DNA from: Saccharum officinarum
Lineage: Eukaryota; Streptophyta; Magnoliopsida; Poales; Poaceae
Direction: 5' to 3'
Assembly (NCBI GenBank): GCA_020631735.1
Contig: CM036170.1
Location: forward strand, 64,123,737-64,187,736
Length of the DNA stretch: 64,000 bases
The notes under the pieces are model-generated. The model saw only the letters and a list, made by a program, of their open reading frames with translations. It did not search any database and was not told the origin of the DNA. Positions 32,390-44,900 of this stretch are shown piece by piece; positions within the stretch are counted from its first letter, which is position 1, and each line of letters begins with the position of its first letter. Position numbers and translations under genes: made by a program.

Positions 32390-34782
32390 TGTAACACCTC
32401 AGGTGTTAAGCATGCATTAAGCATTGCAAATCATGTGCATGAGCATCATCGTGCATTCATAATCACATGAAATATAAAGGAAACGTCGGTTTGAAACATG
32501 TGAGACATGACGTCGAAACATAAATGTTGCATTTGCTTGTTTAAATAAAATTATACCATGTGTGTGCTTGTTTAGGTCAATAAACAAGTTTGTTTGGTAG
32601 TGCAAATAATTTAGAAATGGTTAGCATGAAATTTGGAGCAAGTTTTGTATTCAAAAGTTTGTCAAATTTTGCTTTTGAAAATAAGTTAGAAAATGAGTTT
32701 TTGGATTAAAATAAACTTTGAATCTCTAATTCAAAATCTAGTTGGAATTTGAAATTGCACCTTTAAGCAAAGTTGTAGAGAATCAAATTCTAAACAACTT
32801 TTGTTTTGGGGTCAAGTTTTGAAAATGCCATTTTCTAGTTGAAATTTTGAATTTGAGGTTGTTTAGTTAATTTTGGATTTGAAAAATAAAAAGAAAAGGT
32901 TGTTTTCGCTTAGTTGGGCCTGCGCCTCCTTTCCGGCCCACCCGAGCGAGCCGGCCTGGCCTTCTAGCGCAGCGCCCGTGCCCGCGCGCGTCGTCTCGAC
33001 TGCACTAGGCCCGCACGCCGTGTGGCGGCCATGCGCCGGCGAGCTCGCCGCACAGCAACGCCGGCCTGCCTTCACCCCGCCTGGTCCGCGCCCCGTCTCC
33101 CCCTCCATCCACTCTGTCTCTCGCTCCCCTCCTCTCTCGCGCGCCTACTCACAACAGCAGCAGCAAGCTGAGCGGGAGCGCACACCGCCGCACGTTGTCG
33201 CTCCACCCACCGGTGTCAAGCTCCATCACCGCATCGCCATTCCTCGATTGCGTCTGCCTACGGCTCCGCCTCAACCTCCGCCACCCCGTGCGCCCGCTGT
33301 CGTCTCCTCTCATGCCGTGGTAAGGCCCGCACGATGTTTTCCCTCCGCGGTGGCACCATGGCCACCCTGCTCGGCTCACCGTGGCTGGCACTTCCGCCCT
33401 TCCTCTCTTCCCTATGAGTAGCGCATTGTGCTCGCCTTCATCTCGCGAAGCTCGCGCGCACCTCTTTGGCCGCCACCGCGGCTTTCTCTGGCTGGCCGCC
33501 GTGCGTCAGCACCGCTGTGCCGCCATGCACGCCGGCGAGCATGCTATCACGCTCCCGCGCCTCCATCTTGTAGCCCAGTGGGTGTGGGTCACCGAGTTGA
33601 GTGTGGTGGTGGCCACCGTTCCACCGGACACCTCGCCGCCGGTGACCTCCCCTATGTGCGTGCGTGTGACATGTGGGACCTCGGGTCCCACTATTAGTCA
33701 CATGGGGCTCAGGCTGGGTGCATCACCGGGTGTACCCAGCGTTTTTAGCAGTGGATTTTTAAAAGGGTTTCAGAAATGAATTTTTAGAAATTATTGAAAT
33801 GCTTTGGAAATTCATAACTTGAAAAATATGGCTCCAAAATTTATGAAACAAATTTTGTTGTGATCCTTATGACTAGATATATAGTTTAAAAATGTTGCAT
33901 GTCAAATGTGTGATACTTTTATATAGGGTTTTATTTAATTCTTGTACTTGCTATTTTCTTAGAAAATGCATAGTAAATCACATGTTGCTCAGAAAAATGT
34001 GGTTCTAGTTTTGTTAGTCTTCTTTTGTGATGTGCTTTGCAAGAAAAATATATGTCATGCATGGTTTGTAGAAAAATATTGATGTCTAGTTCAAGTGCCT
34101 TTTTTGGCTGATTTTTGTTATTTTTGCTAGAGAGAAAATTTTGTATAAAACATACCTATGATAATTTTTGTACAGTGTTTGTTTACTATTTAGAGCATGG
34201 AAAAAAATTATAAATCTATTGTTTGATACTTTTCATAGTACAAAGTATTTTCATGCTCATTTATACCCCATAGCTTGTTATTTTTGTGTAGGCAGTTTTG
34301 CTTATCAAATTGCCATGAAAATTTTATGGTAGGCTACTTATGGGATGACTATGCTACTATAATGTTTTTAGAATTTTCTATGCACCAAAAGTACATGTTG
34401 CTGTTGTAACCCTAGTTTAAAAGTGAAATAAAATAATATCTTGTAGGCATAATTAGTTTAATGGTAAAGCTTTGGTGTATCTTTGAAGCATCAAATCACT
34501 TGCTGATGTCACTTGACTTGTTAGTGTAGTTGTGTTTATGGAGTATAGTGGCACACATGTTAGGGCTATATGTTAGTTAGCAGAAAAGTAATGGGGGTTA
34601 GTGGTAGAAGAGAATGCAGTAGATGACATGTACTAGTGGTAGCTGTCCTTGTATGTTGGTTGATTTGAAATCCTTCATGGTTTCATGAAGTACCAGGTTA
34701 TACGGGCTTAAGTTTACTAAATTATCTGCTTCGGCGGGTGATTTTCTTACTTAATTTCATATAATTGGTCGGTTCTATTACA
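32390..34782 (+). mobile_element. Solo LTR of a gypsy-1-related element (2.4 kb)
   Basis: TGTAACACCTCAGGTG...GGTCGGTTCTATTACA, the same terminal sequences as gypsy-1. Flanks TCACC (32385-32389) and TCATC (34783-34787) are a target duplication with one change inside eIF3m unit D. A GC-rich island spans about 32900-33730. The segment with the EDLPEC peptide is absent, so this is a shorter LTR form. Confidence 0.9.
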
Positions 34783-34877
34783 TCATCTCCCCGTCACGCG
34801 TCGCGGACAAAGGTACCTCCCTTCTCTCTCCCAATTCAAAGTTTTTATGTGCTTGAGCTTTTAACTCTGCTTTTGCA

Positions 34878-35856
34878 GATCTGGAGCACGGACACTGTTC
34901 ATGTCCAATACTGTATCTCATGAATTGGGCCAGAGCAAATTCATGTTACTGTTGCTTGGGTACTATCCACATGAGTTAGTGTAGCTCATGAAACACTATG
35001 AAACCGATGTTTAGTACCATACCGTGAAACCTGAGTTCGCTCGACCGACTTAAATACCAAGGCCAGGGACGCGTAGTAACCTTTGGTTAACCATTTGAGC
35101 GAAGCGAGGATGAAAGCTCAAGCGGGTTGCTACGTAGGTGGGACCACTCCTCGGTAGAGTGGGCTTGGGCCATGTATGCCGAGCCTAGATGTTACACGCC
35201 TCCAGGGAGGAAGCGGCGTCCGCAGACGTCGTCGTCCAGGCTTATGCCATAGCTCTCATCCCACGCACCACCACTGTCCCCCAATGGCCACCGTGAAGGA
35301 GACAATCACGAAGGAAGGCACCAGTGAGAAACATGAGCGTCCACGCCGACACCCGACACCACCATGCGTACCATGAGCATCCTCGTAGCACGCGTAGCCA
35401 CATGACGACGCCCCCGACCCATCACAAAGATAGGTCATGAAAAGCCAAGGGGAGCTACGAAAAGGCACGACCATTGCCCTGAGGAAGGACGACAGGCAGC
35501 CCCAGCCACCAACCAGCCAAGAGGGAGCTAGACAAAGCACGCCGAAGAGGATGCCCATCGCCAGAACTAGCCAAAGCCAGCCAGTAGCAAGTCGAACAAG
35601 GCAGCAGCAAGGGAGAAGGAAAACGATGGGGAGGAGAAGGGGGCCAAGGAAGTGGAGGTAGAAGCCCCAGCCGCCTAGCCCACCCCTCGGCTGCACCCAG
35701 CCACCCTCCATGTGGCCCCAGCCACCGACCTCCTAGATCCAGCCACCAGACCCATGGATCCAGCCACCGGCCACCCAGAGCTGCCACCCCCGCGTGGAAT
35801 TGGCCGCCACCCACTGTAGTCTACCGGAGCCTGAGTCAGCCACCAGACCAGCCAGC
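34878..35856. other. Intergenic host DNA, partly low complexity
   Basis: After the end of the eIF3m-like intron (breakpoint near 34877) about 290 bp resemble dispersed repeat sequence ending in TAGATGTTACA (35200), possibly an LTR fragment. From there to 35856 the sequence is rich in CCA and CAGCC. The open frames are compositional; I support no gene. Confidence 0.4.
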
Positions 35857-36329
35857 TAAAAGCCCAAGTTTTGTTTTGGTAATTAATGACACCAAGTTGC
35901 TAATGCTATTGTGTCAAGTGAATTGAGTTAGGCGTAGCAACACATGTGATGAAAGAGCAAGGAGCATGATGGTGATGGCCATAAGATCGCAAGTGCATGA
36001 AGATAAAGATGATGGTGAACATGCACATAGGTGATGGACAAGGAATGAGATGATCAAGGCAAAGGTATAATTATAGGATTCTCTTTTGCAGGTCCAAAGA
36101 TGAGTAGAGAAGTGATTGATCGGGTTTAGGATTGATAGCCGACTATCAAGAGGGGCAATCACGGTCATCTCATGAATCAAGTGCTACTAGTTCCATGTTC
36201 TTGAGCATATGCATTTAGGAACTAGTGAGATGCTAGCTCGGTGGGATTCGACGCTTTTGTGGAAGTGAAACGTCTATTTTCCAGTACGCCGGAGGCAAAG
36301 AAATGAGGCAAAAGGAAGTCACTAGGCGA

Positions 36330-36860
36330 CCAGACACTGGACCGAACGCAGTCTTAGCACGACCAGCGCGTCCGGTCAGTGGTAGCAGCTATGCGCGGCA
36401 CAAGGCTCTAGGGTTTGCAACCGGCGTGTCCGATCACTCGTGGGACCGGCGTGTCCGATCATGCACCCAGGAGAGCAGCGCGGAGGGAAGTTTGATCAGA
36501 CGCGGTGGCGTGTCCGGTCACATATGACCATGTGGGTCCGATTGATGAACTCTCTCTCTTAACCCTTACTGGACTCAAACCGGACATCAGGTGTAACGTG
36601 TCCGGTCAGTCATGATTGGACGTGTCCGGTCGACAAAGTCACTCTCCAGAACCTCTCTGGACAGCGATCGGACGCTGGCACTATCGCGTCCGGTCAAGGC
36701 GTGGAGCACGTCCGATCACACATTACCTGAGAGCGTAACGTTTCGTGACCGTTAGAAATCTAACGAGCGAAATTCAAAAAGGGACACATGGCAAGCATCG
36801 CGTGAGGTCACGCTGGTGTGACCGGATGCTGGCCGCGTCCGGTCGATCAGACCAGCGCAT
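36330..36860. repeat. GACCGGACGCG/CGTCCGGTCA motif cluster
   Basis: About fifteen irregular copies of the same motif as in the copia LTR at 25110-25510, ending about 60 bp upstream of the TATA box. Confidence 0.75.
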
Positions 36861-36919
36861 CTGTTCAATGCGCGCAGAGCGACATCTCGACCCTAACGGC
36901 TCTATTCTTTGGGGATGCT

Positions 36920-36927
36920 TATAAATA
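36920..36927 (+). promoter_or_regulatory. TATA box of the solo copia LTR
   Basis: GCTTATAAATAGTTG, immediately downstream of the motif cluster. Confidence 0.7.
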
Positions 36928-39454
36928 GTTGCTTGGCCGGGTTTGGGAGTTCTCTCTTGAATTTTTGAACACTTGAGACACACTTTGAGCTAGAGAACTT
37001 GCCCTGCACTCATCTCCTTGCTTGGTTGCATACTCTAGTGAGATTGAGTGAGATTCAAGTGCATTGCTTAGTGATTTACATCTAGTGGCACTTGATTCTT
37101 GAGTTGGCTGTGGATTTCTTGTTACTCTTGGGTGTTTCTCGACATCCTAGATGGCTTGGAGTAGTGGTGGTATTGAGCTCGTGATTGGAGATTATTTCGA
37201 GCCTCACCAAGTGATTGTGAGGGGTTCTTGAGCCTTCCCCGCAGGAGTTCGTGAATTGACAACTATAGTGGAGCCCGTGGCTTGGAGGATCCCCATCTTG
37301 TGAGTGGATGTGCGACACCCACAGAGGGTTTGACTCTTGATAGTTAATTAGTTCGTGATCCATCAAGTGGGTGCATCGCCACAATGAGGACTAGCTTTTC
37401 AAAAAGTGAACCTTGGTAAAAAATCTTGTGTCATCTCTTTACCGAGGATTTTACCTTGTGATTATGATTGCATTGATTGATTGACTCATTAGAAATATCT
37501 CTACTCATTAACGTCGGTATAACAATACATGTTCACTCCTTTACTTACTTGTCTACCTTGCTAGTTGCTTAGTTTGTTATCTCTTGTAGTTTCTAGCTCC
37601 TAGTTTGTGTAGTGTTTCTCTTTCATCTAGGAGTAGAGTAAGTAGTGACTTAGCCTTGTTGGTGTGGATTAGAGATTATAGCCTTCATATCTACTAGAAT
37701 TGTTTAGGTGGCTTGCATAGTGTAGTTGAGCTAGTGCTAGAATTAGCTTTGCCATCTTTTGTACTAACTTTGTTGTTGAGTAAAGTTTATAGAATTTTGA
37801 AAAGGATATTTACCCCCCTCTAGCCATTTAGGACCTTGCACCAGCCTCGCCTAGATCCGGCATCAAGCACACTGATCCGGCCAACGGGCCCACCACCACA
37901 TCATTGTGCCGTAGTGCTCACGTTCGCCACCGCAACCCACCATCGCGCCGATGTGCCCGTGACCATGCGTAGGGCAACGAATCAGGCCAAGTCAGCTATA
38001 ATAGAACCGACCAATTATATAAAATTAAGTACGAAAATCACCCACCAAAGTAGATAATTTAGCAAATTTAAGCCCATATAACCCTGTAGTCCGTGAAACC
38101 ACGAAGGATTTCAAACCAACCAACATACAAACCAAAATCATGCAAGTTTAGCAGCCACAGTCACATATTACATATAGTTCGCAACAACACTGATATACAT
38201 CGAAGTTTAAAATATAAAGTTATTACAAACCGAGTTCATAATAAAGTAGCGGAAGCAAATAGTTTTACGACCACACACACGTTTAGTTCAGATACAGTGC
38301 CATGGGATAGTTATTTCTAACAAAAGCATCAGATAAGACAAATAGAGCGACCATGCCCTTGGTCCTAGTTATCACCCATCGCAGAGTATATGCAGTTGAT
38401 GCAATATCCATAGTACATCTAACCATCAACAACAACAATAGGAATAACGCCTTGAGTACGACAAACTAAAATAAAGTGACACCAAGAAATATGTAAGGCT
38501 TTCTTTAGTGGACTAGCAGACTCATTTGCGAAAGAGCAATAAGTTAACATAATGAACCATTTAAGTACTTTGCATCATCTTTATTATAACCTATCAAGCT
38601 AGGTAAGCACCTATGCTATAGCAACCACATGATTAACCAATATCATCTAGTTACCAACTAAGATTTAACATTTCCAACATCATTCATATAACCATCAGTG
38701 TTCCATCATTATTACTACGATGCCATAACTCGAGTCAAGTGCTCACTATCCAGGAGCGATGGCGATTCGAATCGATTCCTAACCAGTTGGTGATTTATTC
38801 CTCACACAAACCACACTCACCGATCAAGTGAGCTACAAATCACCAATGACACTATCTAGGTAAACATCACGGGATAAACTAGGGCTGCAGTACCCAGGGA
38901 CCACCCAACTGCCAGGAATCAGGCCTTGCCTGCCCTTGGGCTCACTCTTCATGCCCCTGTCATACCCCCTTCAGCACTAATACGTGCACCCATGTAGATC
39001 TCGGCCCGAATAATACCACTATCTTCACGGTCAAAAGGTACTTTATTCGGCCAGCTAAATGTGAGGCATGCGTTCAACATGACAAGAGGGACGAGCAACG
39101 ATCGGTCCTTAACCGACACAGACGAAAACTAATAGCACCCTAGAACCCTGTCTAGTTGCTTCCAACTTTTTTGTCTAGTCTTCAATTATCCAACAACATA
39201 TGGTTACTTTTAGGATATCATCCGTTCCATAGCTAAAATATTCCAGTAACCACCTATAATTGCAGGTGACAGGAAATCACCGATCGCTACCGGTCTAAGC
39301 AGGGCTAAGCAGTTATTCGATCCTAAACCTAACAGGGTAAGAATATAATAAGGTAGGCAAGGATAGTAATAAATGCATCAACAGTTTTACTCAACTCCTA
39401 TAACTTAATGCAACAATATAAACGACTTATATATAAAAGATTACCTTTATAAAG

Positions 39455-39630
39455 TAGGAAACTTACAATGCTCCGGGGCTTGCCTTGCTCAAAGGAACTA
39501 GGTTGATCGTCCACGCACTCTGGCAGGTCCTCTCCTTGCTCCTCTACCTCTGGCACCTTCTGTGCTTGGATTTCCTATGGGTCGGCCCTGGCTTGCTCTT
39601 CTTGTACTGCTACCAGCACTTCCTCCTACG
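39455..39630 (-). pseudogene. LTR-encoded EDLPEC peptide, gypsy-2 3' LTR copy
   Basis: The minus-strand frame reads EEVLVAVQEEQARADP, a TAG, EIQAQKVPEVEEQGEDLPEC, then VDDQPSSFEQGKP-RSIVSFLLYK. Against the gypsy-1 peptide the core EDLPEC.D..PS.F..GKPR is kept. Over 20 aligned codons I count eight silent and six replacement codon differences. A frame on the same strand with an Arg/Gly-rich product overlaps but is not conserved. Confidence 0.5.
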
Positions 39631-40669
39631 ATCCTATATGATGCAATTGTATAACTAATTATGCAAGTGGTGCATCGAATGTGATGGCATGTGATGATCA
39701 TGATGGCATGCAAGGCAGATGAACACACTTAGATTTATTGGATAGAATAGAGGTAACACTCTTCTACTAGGTAGTCAACATCATCCAAGGACATGTGCCA
39801 CGAGTACATGTCATCTACTGCATTCTCTTCTATTACTAACCCCGTTACTTTTCCGCTAACTACATATAGCCCTAACACAAGTGCTACTATACTTCATCAC
39901 CACAACTATACTAACATGCCAAGCAACATCAGCAAGTTATTTGATGCTTCAAAGATACACCAAAGCTACACCATTAAACTAATAATGCATAAAGAATATT
40001 ATTTTTATTTCACTTTAAACTAAGGTTATAACAGCAACATGTATTTCTATTGTATAGAAAATCTAGAAAAATTATAGTAGCATAGTCATAGCATAAGTAG
40101 CCTACCGTAAAATTTTCATGGCAATTGGATAAGTAAAACTGCCTACACAAAAATGACAAGCTAGGGTGTATAAATAAGCATGAAAATACTTTGTACTATG
40201 AAAAGTATCAAACAATAGATTTAGTATTTTTCCCATGATCTACATAGCCTACAAATATTGTACAAAAAGTTTCACATACATGTTTTATTCATATTTTTGG
40301 CTCTAGAAATTTTGCAAGAAATGACAAATAAATGCACCAAAAATAGATTGCTATATTTTCTACAGAACATGCATGAAATATATTTTTCAAAGAAAGTACA
40401 TCTCAAGAATAGATCAACAAAATTGGAATCATGTTTTTCTGATGTATATTCTATTTATTATGCATTTTCTAAGAAAACAACAATTTCAAGAATTAAATAA
40501 AGTCCTATATAAAAGTATCACCAATTTGACATGCAATATTTTTAAACTGTAGATCTAGTGCTAAGAAACACAACAAAATTTGTTTCAACAAATTTGGAGC
40601 TAGATTTCTCAAGATATGAATTTCTAAAGCACTTAAATAATTTCTGAAATCCTTTTAAAAACCCGCCGC

Positions 40670-41170
40670 TGAAAACGCTGGGTGCACCCCGCTGCTTCAC
40701 CCTAACTCCATATAGAGGGACAGATAGGCAGGGCCCGTGAGTTAACTGACCCCACCCGTCGGTCACCCCAAGCAGGGGTGTTTTGACGAGCGAAAACTCG
40801 TCGACGGCGAGGTCATCGGCGGCAAGACGACCACCCTTGGCTTCCCCTCGGTCACACGATTCTGGTTGGCTAAAAGAGGGTGTCGGAGAAGCATGGGCGA
40901 GCGCTCACCAGCAAGCATGGTGGAGCGATGGCTCTGCTCACCGTCGGGTGGTGAGAAACGACCACGGCGAGGTGCAATAGGCGGCGTGCGAGCTCCTCGA
41001 GTGCAAGGCGATGCTGGCCACGTGTGGCCATGAGCGGCGGCCATGGCACTGTGGCGGAGGAGATGCTCCATTGAGCCTTACCTCGAGCATAAACTGTGGC
41101 GAGGGTGCGAGCATGAGAAGGAGGAAGGAGAGGCAGAGCTGAGCGCAAGACGAATCGGGGAATGGCGGTG
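40670..41170 (-). other. GC-rich island in the gypsy-2 3' LTR
   Basis: GC-rich block at a comparable distance from the transcriptional 5' end of the LTR as in the other chromovirus LTRs. Frames on both strands are open, and no protein is supported. Confidence 0.45.
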
Positions 41171-41642
41171 CGGTGGAGGAGCACGACGCCGACGGGTGAT
41201 GGTGCAAGAAAAACTCATTTCTAGGGTTTGGGCAAAGATGAAAGTTGCTTAGAATTTGATTCTCTACAACTTTGCTTAAAGGTGCATTTTGAAATTTCAA
41301 CTAGATTTTGAAATAAAGATTTAAAGTTCATTTTAACTCAAAAACTCATTTTTCTAGATTATTTTTAAAAGCAATTTTGAGAAACTTTGAATACATAACT
41401 TGCTCCAAATTACATGCTAAATATTTCTAAATTATTTGCATTACCAAACAAACATGTTGATTGACCTAACAAGCATACTCATGGCGTAGTTTTTCAAACT
41501 GACAAATGCAACATCCATGTCTCAGAGTTATGTTTCACATGTTTCAAACCACGGTTTCATTTATACAACATGTGATTATGAATGCAAGATGATGCTCATG
41601 ATCTGTAGTGCCTGATGCATGCTTAACACCAGAGATGTTACA

Positions 41643-41655
41643 ACCCTCCCCCTTA
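41643..41655 (-). other. Polypurine tract of gypsy-2
   Basis: Minus-strand TAAGGGGGAGGGT lies directly before the 3' LTR. Confidence 0.88.
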
Positions 41656-41659
41656 TAAG

Positions 41660-43767
41660 AATCTCGTCCTGAGATTTTGAGTTACGAACCATTTGTCATA
41701 AAAATCTTTATAAGCATTTTGCAGATATTCTCCTGTTTCCCATGTCACGTCACCGTCGTCATGATGACTCTACTGTATCTTATACATTCTCACCACTTTA
41801 TTCTGAGTGACTCGATCCTTAGTGTCCAAAACCCAAGCTGGTTGCTCGCGGTATTATAAGTCTGATTTGATCTGAATGCCCTAAGGTTCTATTCTATCTT
41901 CCAGAACACGTAAACACTTCTTCAATTGTGATACATGAAAGACTAGAAAGATCAAACCCATCGCTTTTGGTAGTTGTCACTTATAAGCCACGAGACTCTT
42001 CTTCTCTACTATCTTATATGGTCCTACAAACCTAGCAGCAAGCTTCTTCTTGATCCCAAACCGTTTCTTCTTTATTGGCGCAACTTTTAAATAAACGTAG
42101 TCACCAACTTTGAACTCTAGCGGTCTTCTTTTATCTGCGTAACTTTTCTGATGTGATTGTGCAGCCTTCATGTTTTGTTGGATGATACGAACCATTTTCT
42201 CAGCCTCCTCAATAAAATCGATCCCATAAAATCTTTTCTCTCTAGGCTCAATCTAATTCAGTGGTGTCCTACACTTCTTGCCATACAATGCTTCAAATGG
42301 AGCCATTTTGATACTCTCTTGGTAACTATTGTTGTAAGCAAACTCTGCCAAAGGTAACCATGATTCCCATGAACCACTAGACGATAACACACACGCTCTA
42401 AGCATATCTTCTAGAACAACATTAACTCTCTCTGTCTACCCATCTGTCTGTGGGTGGTACGCTGTACTACGAACCAAACTAGTACCTAAACCTTTATGTA
42501 GGTGCTCCCAAAAATGAGCTGTAAACTGTGATCCTTAGTCAGACACTATTGTCTTTGATATACCATGCAATCGAACAAATTCTACAATGTACTTCTTAGC
42601 ATACTGAGGCGGTCAAAATGTTGTCTTAACTGGTAAAAAGTGAGCTGATTTGGTAAGGCAATCTACAATTACCCAAATCGAATCATTTCCCTTCTATGTG
42701 GTGGAAAGACCGGCCATGAAATCCATACTTATCATCCCATTTCCAATCCGATACTAACAAAGGTTGCAACAATCCCACAGGTCTCATGTGAAGAGCTTTC
42801 AATCTGCAACACGTGTCATAACGAGCAACATACGCTGCAATCTCCTTCATCTTTGTCCACCAATAACGATGTCTGAATTCTCGATACATTTTACTAATTC
42901 CAGGATGGATAGACAACTTAAAATGATAAGCTTCATCCATCAGTTCGTTCTTGAGCTCTCGATCTTTAGGTACAACAAGGCGGTCATTGAACCATAACAC
43001 TCCTTGTTCATCCACTCTAAAGTGCTTAGTTGGTTCTTTCTTCATTTTCTCCTTGATATGAAATATTCCCTTGTCTATTTTCTGGACTTCAATGATCTTG
43101 CTCTCCAAGGTACAACTAACCTGGATATTGTGCAACATAGCAGGATGCAACAAATTGAACCCATCATCGAACAATGGTTGCATAGCAAGAGAATATGACT
43201 TCCTACTTAAAGCATCTGCTACTACATTTGCCTTTCTTGGATGATAGTGTACATTCAGGTTATAATCCTTTATCAGCTCTAGCCATCTTCTCTGTCGTAT
43301 ATTCAATTCAGATTGAGTAAAAAGGTAGTTGAGACTCTTATGATCTGTGAAGATATTGCACACATTCCCAAGCAGATAGTGTCTCTAAATCTTTAGAGCA
43401 TGTACAACGGCAGCAAGCTCTAAATCATGAGTCGGATAGTTAACCTCATGTTTCCTCAATTGGTGTGAGGTATAAGCAATTACTCTTCCGTCTTGCATCA
43501 GAACACATTCTAAACCATTCTTGGATGCATTGCAAAACACATCAAACGACTTTTCTATATCGGCTGCGCCAGAATAGGAGCAGTGGTTAGCAATTCCTGC
43601 AAGGTGCGGAAAGCTGCCTCGCACTCCTCTGTTCAAGCGAACTTATGGTCCTTCTATAGCAAACTCATCATTGGTTTGGCAATCTTCGAGAAATCCGGTA
43701 TAAAACGACGATAGTAACCGACTAATCCAAGGAAACTCCGAACCTCATGAATTGTGGTTTGTGCCTT
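41660..43767 (-). pseudogene. Gypsy-2 RNase H, integrase and chromodomain-like end
   Basis: From 5' to 3' on the minus strand: the RT end ([18 protein letters not shown]), RNase H ([21 protein letters not shown]), the integrase zinc region (YDTCCRLKA), a poorly preserved core with stops (42200-42680), the GPF/Y module (ARFVGPYKIV, near 42020), and a chromodomain-like segment near 41760-41870 (EQPAWVLDTKDRVTQNKVV ... GDVTWE). The first Asp of the RNase H motif is followed by Asn where gypsy-1 has Asp-Ala. Numerous stops and indels. Confidence 0.88.
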
Positions 43768-44384
43768 CCAGTTGAAAGCTCTATGTTTGGTGTTGGTAAT
43801 TAGTGACAATGCCTAAGTACTAATCCTATGCCTAAGTTGTATATAGCATATGAGAATTAGTACATTCCAAGGTTGGTGGCAAGATGGACATGGTGATCAT
43901 GATGGCCACACTTGGATTTGGATGCAACCCCACGTGATCAAGGCAAAGGTATATGCTTAAGGGTTGTGTTTCAGTAACCAAGACACCTAGTGGGTGTGGT
44001 TACATTATAGGATAGATAGCCGTACTATAAAGAGGGGAATGACGCGGCTATTGAACTCCTAAGTGCCTCTAGGTGTGCATTTCATAATCATATGCATTTG
44101 GATAGAACTAATAACGCCTTGAAAAATGATTGTGAAAATGCTAACACACTTGCACGTGACGATGGTCACTCGGTGGTGTTAGCACATTCAGGCGTTTTCG
44201 AGGAGTTGAAATGACTATTTTCCTTTACGCCGTTGTCGAGTTTTGGAGGCGTTGTCACGTGGTATTTCATGAGCTAAAACATGTGCTATAGTGATACACA
44301 TACTTAGTCTAGCTCATATGTGAAAGGGTGAAACAAGTGGAGCAAGAAAAGATGGAAACGTGCATGAAATGACGGCGACAGACG

Positions 44385-44845
44385 CCGGCTCCGGGAGCGA
44401 CAAACGCCGTGGGCGCGTCTATCGGGCAACCCTAGCCGTGGCTCTCTACGTGCGCGCGCGACAGACGTGCGGACGCCGAAGCGACAGACGCGCTACGTCA
44501 GCATCTTTCTCCTAGGGTTTCGCGGTTGCATGAGTGACAGACGCTCGGGTGTGTCTAACGGGTGGGCAACAGACACGTCTATCGTTTGTTTTTGCGATTG
44601 GGGCTTACTAGACCACGTCTGTCGCTGCGACAGACGCTGGACTCGGTTGCGACGTACGCGTCTGATGCAGTGGGCGTGAACGCGGTGAAGTTCAAACGGT
44701 CGGGACACGTGGCACACGTACGTGCGACAGACGCTGGGCAGCGTGTCTGTCGGGTGAGCGACAGACGTGTCTGTCGCGTTCGCGAGGAGCAACAGACGCT
44801 GGACAGCGCGTCTGTCGGTTGAGCGATAGACGCGTGTGTCGTGTG
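44385..44845. repeat. CGACAGACGC/GCGTCTGTCG motif cluster
   Basis: Close to twenty copies of GCGACAGACG(C) and its complement, irregularly spaced. They occupy the place held by the unrelated GACCGGACGCG cluster in the other two copia LTRs. Confidence 0.8.
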
Positions 44846-44892
44846 CGTCTGCACCCTTTTAGCTCCTAACGGCTCTATTTGTTTGGGGTGCT

Positions 44893-44900
44893 TATATATA
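44893..44900 (+). promoter_or_regulatory. TATA box of the solo copia LTR
   Basis: GTGCTTATATATAGTTG, about 50 bp after the last CGACAGACGC motif. Confidence 0.7.

Larger units (their letters stand above)
27372..34812 (+). pseudogene. eIF3m-like exon 1, unit D, split by two solo LTRs
   Basis: The exon pieces are 27372-27470, 32277-32389 and 34783-34812. They join logically when the two solo LTRs and one copy of each target duplication are removed. The frame reads MVTIVNMTEEEPMLAMVRFT, a TAG in place of Trp, EVTRL-type sequence, GRWLDMASLMLASVDLL, and the donor AAAG|GTACC at 34812. After removing the insertions the distance to unit C is 569 bp, matching B to C (567 bp). Confidence 0.7.
35857..37840 (+). 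mobile_element. Solo LTR of a SIRE/Maximus-type copia element
   Basis: TAAAAGCCCAAGTTTTG...TAGGACCTTGCA (the initial TG is mutated to TA), flanked by CCAGC on both sides (35852-35856 and 37841-37845). Its 3' end CACCCCCCTCTAGCC matches the pattern in the other copia LTRs. It carries a GACCGGACGCG cluster at 36330-36860 and a TATA box at 36920. Confidence 0.9.
37997..41642 (-). repeat. 3' LTR of gypsy-2
   Basis: In plus coordinates TATAATAGAACCGACC...ACCAGAGATGTTACA (3646 bp). It contains the diverged EDLPEC peptide (about 39455-39630, minus) and a GC-rich island (about 40670-41170). It is nearly identical in order to the 5' LTR at 51506-53756 as far as that copy goes. Confidence 0.9.

Noticed and set aside
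32873..33779. 182- and 132-codon Pro/Ala-rich frames
   Set aside because: Compositional frames in the solo LTR GC island; adjacent frames on the other strand are equally open.
34902..35200. Possible LTR or transposon end finishing in TAGATGTTACA
   Set aside because: No partner end or target duplication found, so not called as an element.
35256..35814. 119-151 codon frames, Trp/Leu-rich, minus strand
   Set aside because: Mirror image of a CCA/CAGCC-rich low-complexity stretch; hydrophobicity is a composition effect.
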